NCBI GenBank assembly: GCA_944327625.1
Contig: CALVHL010000001.1
Span: forward strand, 1 to 64,000
Reading direction: 5' to 3'
Length of the DNA stretch: 64,000 nucleotides
DNA from: an uncultured Clostridia bacterium
GTDB lineage: Bacteria; Bacillota; Clostridia; Christensenellales; Borkfalkiaceae
Below are positions 7,331-15,822 of the stretch, one piece after another. Numbering within the stretch: position 1 is the stretch's first letter; every line of letters starts with the position of its first letter. The translations under genes were made by a program, and so were the position numbers. The notes under the pieces were generated by a model. It made no database searches, was not told the DNA's origin, and saw nothing but the letters and a program-made list of their open reading frames with translations.

Positions 7331-10300
7331 TTATTCCTTTCCTGCGAGCTTCTTGTAGCCTTCGAGCCTTTCTCTTGCCGATTCCTCGGTCTTCTTGAAC
7401 AGCTCGTTAGCGACTTCTGCGCCCTGAGTCTTGACGAGGGAAGCATATCTCGTTTCGCCTGCAAGGAATGCCTGATAGTCGCCCGTAGGCTCCTTGCTGT
7501 CGAGGGTGAATACTTCGCCTTCGGGGTTGTATCTGTAAAGCTGCCAGTAACCGCAGTCAACAGCCGCCTTTTCTTCAAGCTGGCTCTTGGTCATGTTGAT
7601 GCCGTGGTTGATGCAAGGAGCGTAGCAGATGATGAGGGAAGGACCGTGGTAAGCTTCAGCCTCGGTGAGCGCTTTCAGAAGCTGTGCGGGGTTGGAGCCC
7701 ATAGCGCACTGTGCAACGTAGACGTAGCCGTAGGACTTGGCGATCATGCCGAGATCCTTCTTCTTTATTCTCTTACCTGCGGAAGCGAACTTAGCTACTG
7801 CGCCGATGTTCGTAGACTTGGAAGCCTGTCCGCCGGTGTTGGAGTAAACTTCGGTATCGAGGACGAGTACGTTTACGTCTTCGCCGGAAGCGAGTACGTG
7901 GTCAAGTCCGCCGTAGCCGATATCGTAAGCCCAGCCGTCGCCGCCGAAGATCCAGATGGACTTCTTAGCGAGGCAGTCCTTAGCCGCAAGAATTTCCTTT
8001 GCAACGGGTTCGGAGCACTTCTCGCAAGCTGCGATAAGTTCCTTGGAAGCGACCTTGGAAGCTTCTCTGTCGTTGAAGGAAGCAATCCACTTCTCGCAAG
8101 CGGGCTTGCATTCTTCGCAAGCGGCTGCAAGGGCTTCAACCTTGGCCTTGACGTGATTTCTTCTTGCGTTGTAAGCGAGGTTCATGCCATAGCCGAACTC
8201 TGCATTGTCCTCGAACAAGCTGTTAGCCCATGCGGGACCGTGGCCTTCCTTGTTGGTCGTGTAAGGGCATGTAGGGGAAGAACCGCCGTAGATGGAGGAG
8301 CAGCCCGTAGCGTTGGCGATAATCATATCCTCGCCGAACAGCTGGGTGATGACCTTGACGTAAGGGGTTTCGCCGCAGCCTGCGCAAGCGCCCGAGAACT
8401 CAAAGAGAGGGGTGCAGAACTGGCAGCCCTTGACGGTTTCCTTCTTGAACTTGGAGGTGTCGACAGCGGGAAGCTCGACAGCGTACTCCCAGTTCTCTGC
8501 TTCGCCTGCTTCGAGGGAAGTTGCGAGGGGAACCATCTTGATTGCGCCGCCGTCCTTGACGGGGCAGACCGTAGCGCAGACGCCGCAGCCCATACAGTCG
8601 AGGGGCGAAACCTGCATTCTGTACTCATAGCCGGGAAGACCGATTGCCTTCTTGGTTTCGAGCGTTGCGGGCTTTTCAGCGCCTTCCTTGACGAGAGCGG
8701 GCCTGAGGCAAGCGTGAGGGCAGACGAACGAGCAGGTGCCGCACTGGATACACTTTGCAAGGTCGATCTGAGGAACGGTAACTGCAACGCCTCTCTTTTC
8801 AAACTTGGTCGTGCCGGTGGGAACGTGGCCGTCTGCATTGAACTGCGAAGATTTAAGCTTGTCGCCTTCGAGGTAGAGGATGGGCTTGATTATCTCCTGA
8901 TAATAAGCGTCAGCGTGTCCCTTTACCATCTCTGCGCCCGTCGTAGCGGTAGCCCACGAAGCGGGAACGTCAATCTTGACGAGGTTGTCGCCTGCGGCGG
9001 AGTCGATCGCGTTGTAGTTCATCTGAACGACTGCATCGCCCTTTCTGCCGAAGGACTTTTTAGCCATGTACTTCATGTACTCGACAGCCTTGTCGTAGGG
9101 CATGATCTGAGGATTGACGCGGAAGAATGCCGACTGCAAAATGGTGTTGGTTCTGCCTTTGAGGCCGAGCTCGCCTGCAATCTTGATAGCGTCGATGACA
9201 TAGAGGTTGATGTGCTTTTTAGCGATGTCCTGCTTAACCTTTGCGGGCAGGAAGTGCTCGAGTTCTTCAACCGTAGTAGCGTTAGTATTGATGAGGAATA
9301 TGCCGCCTTCCTTGATGTCGCTCGTCATATCGTAACGGGTGATGTAGGAAGGGTTGGAGCACTGTACGAAGTCAGCGCTGTCGATGAGGTACTCGCTCTG
9401 GATGGGGGTATCGCCGAAACGGAGGTGAGATACGGTAATACCGCCGGACTTCTTACTGTCATAGAAGAAGTATGCCTGAGCGTGCTTGTCCGTGTGGTCG
9501 CCTATGATCTTGATGGAGTTCTTGTTCGCGCCAACGGTACCGTCGGAGCCGAGACCGTAGAACTTGCAGGAGGTAGAACCTGCGGGAGCGGCGTCGAACT
9601 TTTCGGAGAAGTCGAGAGAGCTGTTGGTGACATCCTCGTAAATACCGATGGTGAAGTGATTTTTGGGCGTTTTCTTTTCGAGGTTCTTGTAAACTGCAAG
9701 TACCATCGAAGGGGTGAATTCCTTAGAGCCGAGGCCGTATCTGCCGCCGACGACCTTAACGCCGCTTACGCCCTTTTCGAGTATTGCGGAGCATACGTCG
9801 AGGTAGAGAGGTTCGCCCAGCGAGCCGGGTTCCTTGGTTCTGTCGAGGACGGCGATCTTCTTCGCGGTCTTGGGAATAGCCGCAACGAATGCGTCAGCAA
9901 CGAAAGGTCTGTAAAGACGAACCTTGATGAGGCCGTATTTCTTGCCCATGGTGTTGAGCTTGTTGATGCTCTCCTCAATGGTCTCGCAGCCCGAACCCAT
10001 GCAGACGATAACTTCGGTTGCATCGGGTGCGCCGACATAGTCAAAGAGGTGATATTTTCTGCCGCACTTTGCGGAAACGACGTCCATCATCTTCTGAACG
10101 ATGGCGGGGGTAGCTTCATAGTAGCTGTTTGCCGTCTCTCTGTTCTGGAAGTAAGTATCGCCGTTCTGTGCGGTACCCTTCTGGATGGGATGCTCGGGGT
10201 TGAGCGAACGCGACTTGAAGTCGGCGATGTCAGCGGCAAGGCCTACCTCGTCGCAGATAGCCCTGATCTCGGCATAGTCGTCAGCTTCGTCCCAAACGTC

Positions 10301-10843
10301 GATCTTGGCAACTTCGTGGGAGGTTCTGAAACCGTCGAAGAAGTTAATGAAAGGCACCTTAGCTTTGAGCGTGGAAAGGTGAGCGACGAGCGCGAGGTCC
10401 ATAACTTCCTGAACGGAAGAATCGCACAGCATCGCGAAACCCGTCTGGCGGCAGGCCATAACGTCTGCGTGGTCGCCGAAGATGTTAAGCGAGTGAGCGG
10501 CAAGCGCACGTGCGGAAACGTGCATGACCATGGGCATGAGTTCGCCGGAAATCTTGTACATATTGGGAATCATGAGAAGAAGTCCCTGCGAAGCAGTGTA
10601 GGTGCTGGTAAGCGCACCTGCGCAAAGCGAACCGTGAACGGCGCCTGCGGCACCGCCTTCAGACTGCATTTCTGCAATTCTTACTTTCTGGCCCCACATA
10701 TTGGTTCTGCCGGCGGTCGCCCATTCGTCTGCAACTTCCGCCATGGGGGAAGAAGGCGTGATGGGGTAAATCGCCGCTACTTCCGAAAATGCGTAGGCGA
10801 CGTGGCTTGCGGCGGTATTGCCGTCGATAGTCAATTTTTTCAT
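7331..10843 (-). CDS. por: Pyruvate:ferredoxin (flavodoxin) oxidoreductase
   Basis: A single-chain, 1170-residue enzyme that oxidises pyruvate to acetyl-CoA and CO2 and reduces ferredoxin. In order: the pyrimidine-binding N-domain (AAIYPITPSSPMAE near residue 30), the central and gamma-type domains, two 4Fe-4S clusters (CIQCGTCSFVCP near 698 and CMGCGVCATVCP near 748), and the thiamin-diphosphate domain (GDGWAYDIGYGG near 964, then VYSNTGGQASKST). Further single cysteines (CAGCGE) fit the third cluster. I chose ATG 10843 because GGAGGT precedes it, dropping 14 upstream codons. Its own promoter and terminator make it monocistronic. This is the central fermentation enzyme of anaerobic Clostridia. 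Confidence 0.97.
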   Translation of the reverse strand: MKKLTIDGNTAASHVAYAFSEVAAIYPITPSSPMAEVADEWATAGRTNMWGQKVRIAEMQSEGGAAGAVHGSLCAGALTSTYTASQGLLLMIPNMYKISGELMPMVMHVSARALAAHSLNIFGDHADVMACRQTGFAMLCDSSVQEVMDLALVAHLSTLKAKVPFINFFDGFRTSHEVAKIDVWDEADDYAEIRAICDEVGLAADIADFKSRSLNPEHPIQKGTAQNGDTYFQNRETANSYYEATPAIVQKMMDVVSAKCGRKYHLFDYVGAPDATEVIVCMGSGCETIEESINKLNTMGKKYGLIKVRLYRPFVADAFVAAIPKTAKKIAVLDRTKEPGSLGEPLYLDVCSAILEKGVSGVKVVGGRYGLGSKEFTPSMVLAVYKNLEKKTPKNHFTIGIYEDVTNSSLDFSEKFDAAPAGSTSCKFYGLGSDGTVGANKNSIKIIGDHTDKHAQAYFFYDSKKSGGITVSHLRFGDTPIQSEYLIDSADFVQCSNPSYITRYDMTSDIKEGGIFLINTNATTVEELEHFLPAKVKQDIAKKHINLYVIDAIKIAGELGLKGRTNTILQSAFFRVNPQIMPYDKAVEYMKYMAKKSFGRKGDAVVQMNYNAIDSAAGDNLVKIDVPASWATATTGAEMVKGHADAYYQEIIKPILYLEGDKLKSSQFNADGHVPTGTTKFEKRGVAVTVPQIDLAKCIQCGTCSFVCPHACLRPALVKEGAEKPATLETKKAIGLPGYEYRMQVSPLDCMGCGVCATVCPVKDGGAIKMVPLATSLEAGEAENWEYAVELPAVDTSKFKKETVKGCQFCTPLFEFSGACAGCGETPYVKVITQLFGEDMIIANATGCSSIYGGSSPTCPYTTNKEGHGPAWANSLFEDNAEFGYGMNLAYNARRNHVKAKVEALAAACEECKPACEKWIASFNDREASKVASKELIAACEKCSEPVAKEILAAKDCLAKKSIWIFGGDGWAYDIGYGGLDHVLASGEDVNVLVLDTEVYSNTGGQASKSTNIGAVAKFASAGKRIKKKDLGMIAKSYGYVYVAQCAMGSNPAQLLKALTEAEAYHGPSLIICYAPCINHGINMTKSQLEEKAAVDCGYWQLYRYNPEGEVFTLDSKEPTGDYQAFLAGETRYASLVKTQGAEVANELFKKTEESARERLEGYKKLAGKE

Positions 10844-10892
10844 CAAAAAAACCTCCGATTTATGTTTTTTCTTTTTAGTTCTCATATCTAAT

Positions 10893-10905
10893 GTTACATA
10901 GTAAC
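10893..10905. promoter_or_regulatory. Palindromic operator candidate at the por start site
   Basis: GTTACATAGTAAC is a perfect palindrome around one base. It lies about 10-22 nt beyond the por -10 box, covering the first transcribed bases. The position fits a repressor site; the regulator is unknown. Confidence 0.4.
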
Positions 10906-10914
10906 ACCGATATA

Positions 10915-10943
10915 ATTATAAGTCACGAAGTGCAAAAAGTCAA
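10915..10943 (-). promoter_or_regulatory. Promoter of por
   Basis: On the minus strand TTGACT, a 17-nt spacer and TATAAT. Confidence 0.8.
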
Positions 10944-11141
10944 TATGAGTTTTTATATTTAATTATAATTTTTTTGCAAAAATTGCACCCGAATTTTAAT
11001 TATTCCCGACCGCGCCGCGCATATTCCGCCGCAACCTTCCGAAATAGTGGCGGCAATGCCTTTTTCGGGCGGCAAACGGCGGCAAGCGGACGCTCGGTAA
11101 AAAAATTTATGCCGCTTTCACCTAATTTTCGCTTAAAATAT

Positions 11142-11170
11142 TTGTTAAAAGCTTTATTGTTTGGTATAAT
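11142..11170 (+). promoter_or_regulatory. Promoter of the ecfA-ecfT-truA operon
   Basis: TTGTTA, a 17-nt spacer and TATAAT, 59 nt before the start codon. The rest of the 10.94-11.14 kb gap shows no gene. Confidence 0.7.
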
Positions 11171-11229
11171 CGAAATGTACGCGGCGGCACACCGTCGCAT
11201 TTATCTCTATTAAAATAAGGAAAAGACTT

Positions 11230-13107
11230 TTGAGAAGACGCGAAAACACAGCAAACCGCGAGCAAGCGGAAAATATTACTCCGCCCGAATACGCCGTGGT
11301 ATTCGACAACGTAAGCTTCACTTACGCCTCGGACGAGCCCTTCGCCGTCAAGGACCTCAGCCTGAGCGTTCGTCGGGGCGAATTTTTATCCGTGCTCGGG
11401 CATAACGGCAGCGGCAAATCGACGCTCGCAAGGCTCATTTCGGGGCTGCTCATCGCGGACAAGGGCAAAATAGGCGTCTGGGGGCTCGATCCCGCCGACA
11501 GACGGCAGGTCAACGAAGTGCGCCGCCACGCGGGCATAGTGTTCCAGAACCCCGACAACCAGATGGTCGCCTCTATCGTCGAGGACGACGTCGCTTTCGG
11601 CCCCGAGAATATCGGCGTCGGACGCGAGGAGATAGGCAACCGCATACAGTGGGCGCTCGAAACGGTGGGAATGGAAGAATACCGCAACTCCACGCCGACG
11701 CGCCTTTCGGGCGGGCAGAAGCAGAGGATTGCCATCGCCGGCGTCCTCGCCATAAAGCCCGACATAATAATATTGGACGAATCGACCGCCATGCTCGATC
11801 CGCGCGGCAGAAAGGAAGTCGTCGAGGTTGTCAGAAAGCTCAATAAAGAGCAGGGCATGACCGTAATACTCATCACGCACTTCATGGAGGAGGCGCTTCT
11901 CGCCGACAGGGCGGTCGTAATGAACCGCGGCGAGCTGGTAGCCGAGGGCACTCCCGAGCACATATTCGAGATGGGCGACATGCTCGAAACGTACAATCTC
12001 ACGCTGCCCGAAATAGGCATAATCAGGAAAAATCTCGCCGAAAACGGCATACCGCTCGCGCCCTGCCTGCGCGCGGACGAGTTCGCGGACGAGCTTGCAA
12101 AATACGTTGAAGAAAATCACATACATTTCAATTGCCCCGCATATATGCCCCAACGAACGCCTTATACGGGCGGTAAAGAGTGGGATATTTCTATAAATAA
12201 TCTCGTCTACACCTACTCTAAAAAATCGCCTTTCGCCGCCCACGCGCTCAAAGGCGTCGACCTCTCTATCGCCGAGGGCGAGTTCTTCGGCATAATCGGT
12301 CATACGGGCAGCGGCAAGTCGACGCTCGTGCAGCACCTCAACGCGCTCATCAAGCTCCCGCAGGCGGAGAAAAAATATAAAGAATCCAAGGTAAAGAAGG
12401 GCGAACAGCCCCCCGCAAAGTCGGAAATATATGTCGGCAAATATAATCTCGGCGACAGAAAGTGCGCCTGGAAGGAGCTGAGGTGCGACGTGGGAATGGT
12501 CTTCCAGTACCCCGAATATCAGCTCTTTGCCGAAACGGTGTTCGACGACGTGGCGTTCGGCCTCAAAAATTTCAGACCGGATATGCCCGCCGAGGAAGTA
12601 AAAAAGGCGGTCAGGGACAGCCTCGAAGTCGTCGGGCTCAACTATGACGAAATCGCCGAAAAGTCGCCCTTCGACCTGTCGGGCGGGCAGAAAAGGCGCG
12701 TCGCGATAGCCGGCGTAATCGTCACCCGTCCCAAAATACTCATTCTCGACGAACCCGCCGCGGGGCTCGATCCCCTCGGCAAGCGCGAAATAATGTCGCT
12801 CCTTCATTCGCTTCACGGCGATTGGTGCAGCACGGTAATAATCGTCTCCCACGATATGGACGAAGTCGTCGAAAACTGCACCCGCGCCTGCGTAGTGTCG
12901 GATGGCAAGATCTTCGACTGCGCCCGCCCGTCCGAACTTTTCAGGCGCGGCGACGATTTAAGGGCGCTCGGGCTCGACGTGCCGCTGACGGCAAAGATTT
13001 GCGAAAGCCTTGCGGAGCGCGGGCTAAAAGTCGACTGCGACCTTACGGCGAAAGGGCTGTGTGAGGCGATAATCGCGGCGACGCGCGGAGGTCAAGCCAA
13101 TGCTTAA
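11230..13107 (+). CDS. ecfA1A2: Fused ECF transporter ATPase EcfA1-EcfA2
   Basis: A 625-residue protein carrying both ATPases of an energy-coupling factor transporter, normally two genes. The first half has Walker A GHNGSGKST (about 57-65), signature LSGGQKQR (about 159) and Walker B LDESTAMLDP, the EcfA1 form. The second half has GHTGSGKST (about 357-365), LSGGQKRR (about 483) and LDEPAAGLDP, the EcfA2 form. The linker contains an in-frame copy of the dispersed repeat at residues 300-310. The start is TTG with AAGGAA upstream. It overlaps ecfT by 8 nt. With EcfT it would energise S components such as BioY (33 kb) and the corrinoid candidate (32 kb). Confidence 0.93.
   Translation: MRRRENTANREQAENITPPEYAVVFDNVSFTYASDEPFAVKDLSLSVRRGEFLSVLGHNGSGKSTLARLISGLLIADKGKIGVWGLDPADRRQVNEVRRHAGIVFQNPDNQMVASIVEDDVAFGPENIGVGREEIGNRIQWALETVGMEEYRNSTPTRLSGGQKQRIAIAGVLAIKPDIIILDESTAMLDPRGRKEVVEVVRKLNKEQGMTVILITHFMEEALLADRAVVMNRGELVAEGTPEHIFEMGDMLETYNLTLPEIGIIRKNLAENGIPLAPCLRADEFADELAKYVEENHIHFNCPAYMPQRTPYTGGKEWDISINNLVYTYSKKSPFAAHALKGVDLSIAEGEFFGIIGHTGSGKSTLVQHLNALIKLPQAEKKYKESKVKKGEQPPAKSEIYVGKYNLGDRKCAWKELRCDVGMVFQYPEYQLFAETVFDDVAFGLKNFRPDMPAEEVKKAVRDSLEVVGLNYDEIAEKSPFDLSGGQKRRVAIAGVIVTRPKILILDEPAAGLDPLGKREIMSLLHSLHGDWCSTVIIVSHDMDEVVENCTRACVVSDGKIFDCARPSELFRRGDDLRALGLDVPLTAKICESLAERGLKVDCDLTAKGLCEAIIAATRGGQANA
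12127..12159 (+). repeat. Dispersed 33-bp palindromic element, copy C (inside ecfA1A2)
   Basis: TTCAATTGCCCC, GCATATATGCC and CCAACGAACG, nearly identical to copy D. It is translated in frame as F-N-C-P-A-Y-M-P-Q-R-T between the two ATPase halves. The insertion preserved the frame because the element is 33 bp (11 codons) and open in this frame. Confidence 0.75.
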
Positions 13108-13945
13108 AGACGTAACCTTCGGTCAGTATTATCCCGTCGAATCGTTCGTGCACAGGCTCGATCCCCGCGTCAAGCTGCTCGGGCTGATTGCCTATATAGT
13201 AATGCTTTTCGTCGCAAAGTCGTTCTATTCGCTCGCGCTCGGCGCGCTCGTGCTCGCGTTCGTCATAACCGTTTCGGGCGTACCCGCCAAATCGGTGTTC
13301 CGCTCGGTGCGCGGCATACTCTTTCTTCTGGCGTTCACATCGCTCCTCAACGTATTCTTTCACGGCGGCGAAATGCTGCTTGCCGAGTGGGGAATAATCA
13401 AAATCTACGTAGAGGGCATAATATTTGCGATATTCCTCATGTTCAGGCTGGTCTTCATCGTCATGGCTTCGGCAATACTGACCTTGACCACCACGCCCGT
13501 GTCGCTCACCGACGCATTTGAAAGCCTTTTATTCCCGCTCACCCTCATAAAAGTGCCCGTGCACGTGTTCGCGCTCATAATGTCCATCGCGCTCAGGTTT
13601 ATTCCCACGCTCATGGACGAAACCAACCGCATAATCAACGCGCAGAAGGCGAGGGGAGCCGACTTCGAGTCGGGCAATATCTTCAAGCGCGTCAGGGCGA
13701 TAGTGCCCATTTTAATACCGCTCATCATAAGCGCGCTTCGCCGCGCCGACGAGTTGGGCGATGCAATGGACGCGAGGTGCTATTCGGGCGCAACCAAGCG
13801 CACGAAGTATAAGAAATTGCGGTTCGGCTGGCGCGACGCCGTCGCCGTGCTCGTCCTCGCCGTGCTCATAGCGGGCGTTATACTTCTCAATATCTACGCC
13901 GCGGCAATCTGGCCGGCTGCCGCGCCCTATATGGTGATATCGTGA
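13100..13945 (+). CDS. ecfT: ECF transporter transmembrane subunit EcfT
   Basis: 281 residues. The hydrophobic core starts near residue 25, and the coupling helices carry the A-R-G motif in NAQKARGADF (about 180) and a second MDARCYSG segment (about 222), the usual docking sites for the EcfA ATPases. HRLDPRVKL near residue 20 is also typical. It overlaps ecfA1A2 by 8 nt and truA by 4 nt, the classical Bacillota order ecfA1-ecfA2-ecfT-truA. Confidence 0.93.
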   Translation: MLKDVTFGQYYPVESFVHRLDPRVKLLGLIAYIVMLFVAKSFYSLALGALVLAFVITVSGVPAKSVFRSVRGILFLLAFTSLLNVFFHGGEMLLAEWGIIKIYVEGIIFAIFLMFRLVFIVMASAILTLTTTPVSLTDAFESLLFPLTLIKVPVHVFALIMSIALRFIPTLMDETNRIINAQKARGADFESGNIFKRVRAIVPILIPLIISALRRADELGDAMDARCYSGATKRTKYKKLRFGWRDAVAVLVLAVLIAGVILLNIYAAAIWPAAAPYMVIS

Positions 13946-14691
13946 GATACGCATTGAAAGTCGCCTACGACGGCACCGACTACTGCGGCTGGCAGATTCA
14001 GCCCAACGGCATAACCGTCCAACAGCGCCTGCAGGAGGCGGTGTTCGCCGCTTTCGGCGTCGAATGTACGGTGACTGCGAGCGGCAGGACGGATTCGGGC
14101 GTGCACGCGGCAGGTCAGGTCTGCCACGTCGATATTCCCGTAAACATTGCGGGCGAGCGGCTTGCCGACGCGCTCAACGTGCGGCTGCCGCAGGATATAA
14201 GCGTCCTTAAATCGGCTGTCGCCCCCGACGGCTTCGACGCTAACCGTTCGGCAAAGCGCAAGACCTATCGCTATTCCATGTACTTTTCCTCCCGCAGAAA
14301 TCCCCTGCTCGACAGGTATTGTGCGCGGGTGGACGCGCCGTATAACATTGAGGCAATGCGCCGCGCGGCGGCCCTTTTCGTCGGCGAACACGACTTTGCG
14401 GCTTACTGCTCGTCGGGTTCGCAGGTAAAGACGACGGTAAGGGAGGTCTATTCCGTCAACGTGTCGGGCGACGGTTACAGGGCGGACATAGAGGTCTGCG
14501 GCGGCGGATTTCTCTACAATATGGTCAGGACAATGGTCGGGACGATGCTCTGGTACTCGCTCGGAAAGCTCGGCGAGAAAGAAATTTGCCTTTCGCTTGC
14601 CGAGGGTAGAAGGGAGCTCGTCGGCAAGACCATGCCCGCGCGGGGGCTGACGCTTCTTTCGGTCGAATATTCCCCCGATCCGTTCGCTTAA
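13942..14691 (+). CDS. truA: tRNA pseudouridine synthase A
   Basis: 249 residues; makes pseudouridine at positions 38-40 of tRNA anticodon arms. The family start YALKVAYDGTDYCGWQ and the catalytic-Asp motif SGRTDSGVHAAGQ (Asp near residue 52) are intact, and FLYNMVR is present near 195. The start is GTG overlapping the ecfT stop. Last gene of the operon. Confidence 0.95.
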   Translation: MRYALKVAYDGTDYCGWQIQPNGITVQQRLQEAVFAAFGVECTVTASGRTDSGVHAAGQVCHVDIPVNIAGERLADALNVRLPQDISVLKSAVAPDGFDANRSAKRKTYRYSMYFSSRRNPLLDRYCARVDAPYNIEAMRRAAALFVGEHDFAAYCSSGSQVKTTVREVYSVNVSGDGYRADIEVCGGGFLYNMVRTMVGTMLWYSLGKLGEKEICLSLAEGRRELVGKTMPARGLTLLSVEYSPDPFA

Positions 14692-14716
14692 AACCGAGTG
14701 CAAATTTTACATATTT

Positions 14717-14746
14717 TTCACATAACTATTTTACAGATTATATAAT
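14717..14746 (+). promoter_or_regulatory. Promoter of the 14.8-kb membrane protein gene
   Basis: TTCACA, an 18-nt spacer and TATAAT, in the gap after truA. Confidence 0.55.
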
Positions 14747-14806
14747 GTCGTTATACAATCTGTTAAGATAAAACCTTTGCGTTGCAGGGGAGGAGCATTT
14801 TCTTGC

Positions 14807-15703
14807 ATGGAATTCTTTAAGTTTTCGATGTTTTTTGAATATATGCACGGCGTATTCGCGCAGTCCGTCGAAAGAGATAATCCCATACACACGAGCTATG
14901 CCTATAAGCAGTTTCTGTGGCTTTACCTCTTGGCGGGCGGCGTCTGCTTTGCCGTATTCTACGCGCTTGAAGCGGCCGCGCTCTATAAGATAGCCGTGCG
15001 CAACGGCTATTCCCGCAAGTGGATGGCGTTCGTGCCCGTCCTCAATACCTACTATATCGGCGTAGTCTCCGAAAAGAACAGGGTTTACAACATAAAGCCC
15101 ACGACGATAAGCACGATCGCGGCTACGCTCGAGGGCGCATTCATCGCGCTCTACGTTCTATACTACCTCGCCACTTTCATCATCTTCGGCAACGGCTATT
15201 CAGAGCCGATTTATACCCCGCAGATCTACGGCAACATAACCATCGACGTGCTCGACGGCTATAAGCTCGTCGGCATGCCGGAGTCGCTCAGTTGGACGGT
15301 CTGGGTATTCGATAACCTCTATTATATAATCGAGCCCGTAAATCTCCTGCTGCTCCTTGCCGACATAATGCTGCTCATTTCGTTCTTTCAGACATATTCT
15401 CCCAAGCAGTATTTCCTCTATTCGCTGCTCTCCGTGCTGTTCCCTATCAAGGGTGCGTTCATGTTCGCGGCTCGCAAGGGCGTGGCAGTCAACTACCGCG
15501 ACTATCTCATTGAGAGGCAGAAATCGCGTTACAGAATGTATCAGGAATATATGCGCGACAGCGGTCAGCCGCCGTTCAACGGCTATAATCCCCAGGGCGG
15601 CGCGCCTTCGGGCGGCAGGGCGGACGAACCCTTCTCCGAATACGGCAACCGCGGCGGCAAGGACGACGCCGACGAAGATCCCTTCGACGGGTTGGGCAAA
15701 TAA
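14807..15703 (+). CDS. Multi-pass membrane protein of unknown function
   Basis: About 298 residues. Hydrophobic segments lie near 32-55 (LWLYLLAGGVCFAVFYALEA), 65-85, 105-130, 165-200 and 205-225. The hydrophilic C-terminus of about 70 residues is rich in Gly, Pro, Asp and Glu and ends DPFDGLGK. A repeated theme NGYSRKWMAFVPVLNTYYIG recalls small membrane proteins with a conserved P-x-x-N-x-Y segment. I recognise no family with confidence. ATG 14807 was chosen because GGGGAGGAG lies 11 nt upstream. It has its own promoter and terminator. Confidence 0.8.
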   Translation: MEFFKFSMFFEYMHGVFAQSVERDNPIHTSYAYKQFLWLYLLAGGVCFAVFYALEAAALYKIAVRNGYSRKWMAFVPVLNTYYIGVVSEKNRVYNIKPTTISTIAATLEGAFIALYVLYYLATFIIFGNGYSEPIYTPQIYGNITIDVLDGYKLVGMPESLSWTVWVFDNLYYIIEPVNLLLLLADIMLLISFFQTYSPKQYFLYSLLSVLFPIKGAFMFAARKGVAVNYRDYLIERQKSRYRMYQEYMRDSGQPPFNGYNPQGGAPSGGRADEPFSEYGNRGGKDDADEDPFDGLGK

Positions 15704-15718
15704 GGCAATTCAATTGAG

Positions 15719-15746
15719 GTCGGTGAAAAAAATTTCACCGACTTTT
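15719..15746 (+). terminator. Terminator
   Basis: GTCGGTGAAA and TTTCACCGAC form a 10-bp stem with a 4-nt loop followed by TTTT, 16 nt after the membrane protein gene. Confidence 0.85.
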
Positions 15747-15749
15747 ATA

Positions 15750-15778
15750 TTGCATTTATAAGCGATAAGTGGTATAAT
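15750..15778 (+). promoter_or_regulatory. Promoter of mnmE
   Basis: TTGCAT, a 17-nt spacer and TATAAT, just after the previous terminator. Confidence 0.75.
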
Positions 15779-15822
15779 CGTATTGTAAATATAAGTAATT
15801 GTTATAGCATACAGAGAGAATT

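Noticed and set aside
7604-10891. Very long open frame antisense to por (over 1000 codons)
   Set aside because: It mirrors the por codons and lacks protein-like motifs or a start site. GC-biased third positions create such frames opposite many genes in this window (also opposite pheT, mfd and thiC).
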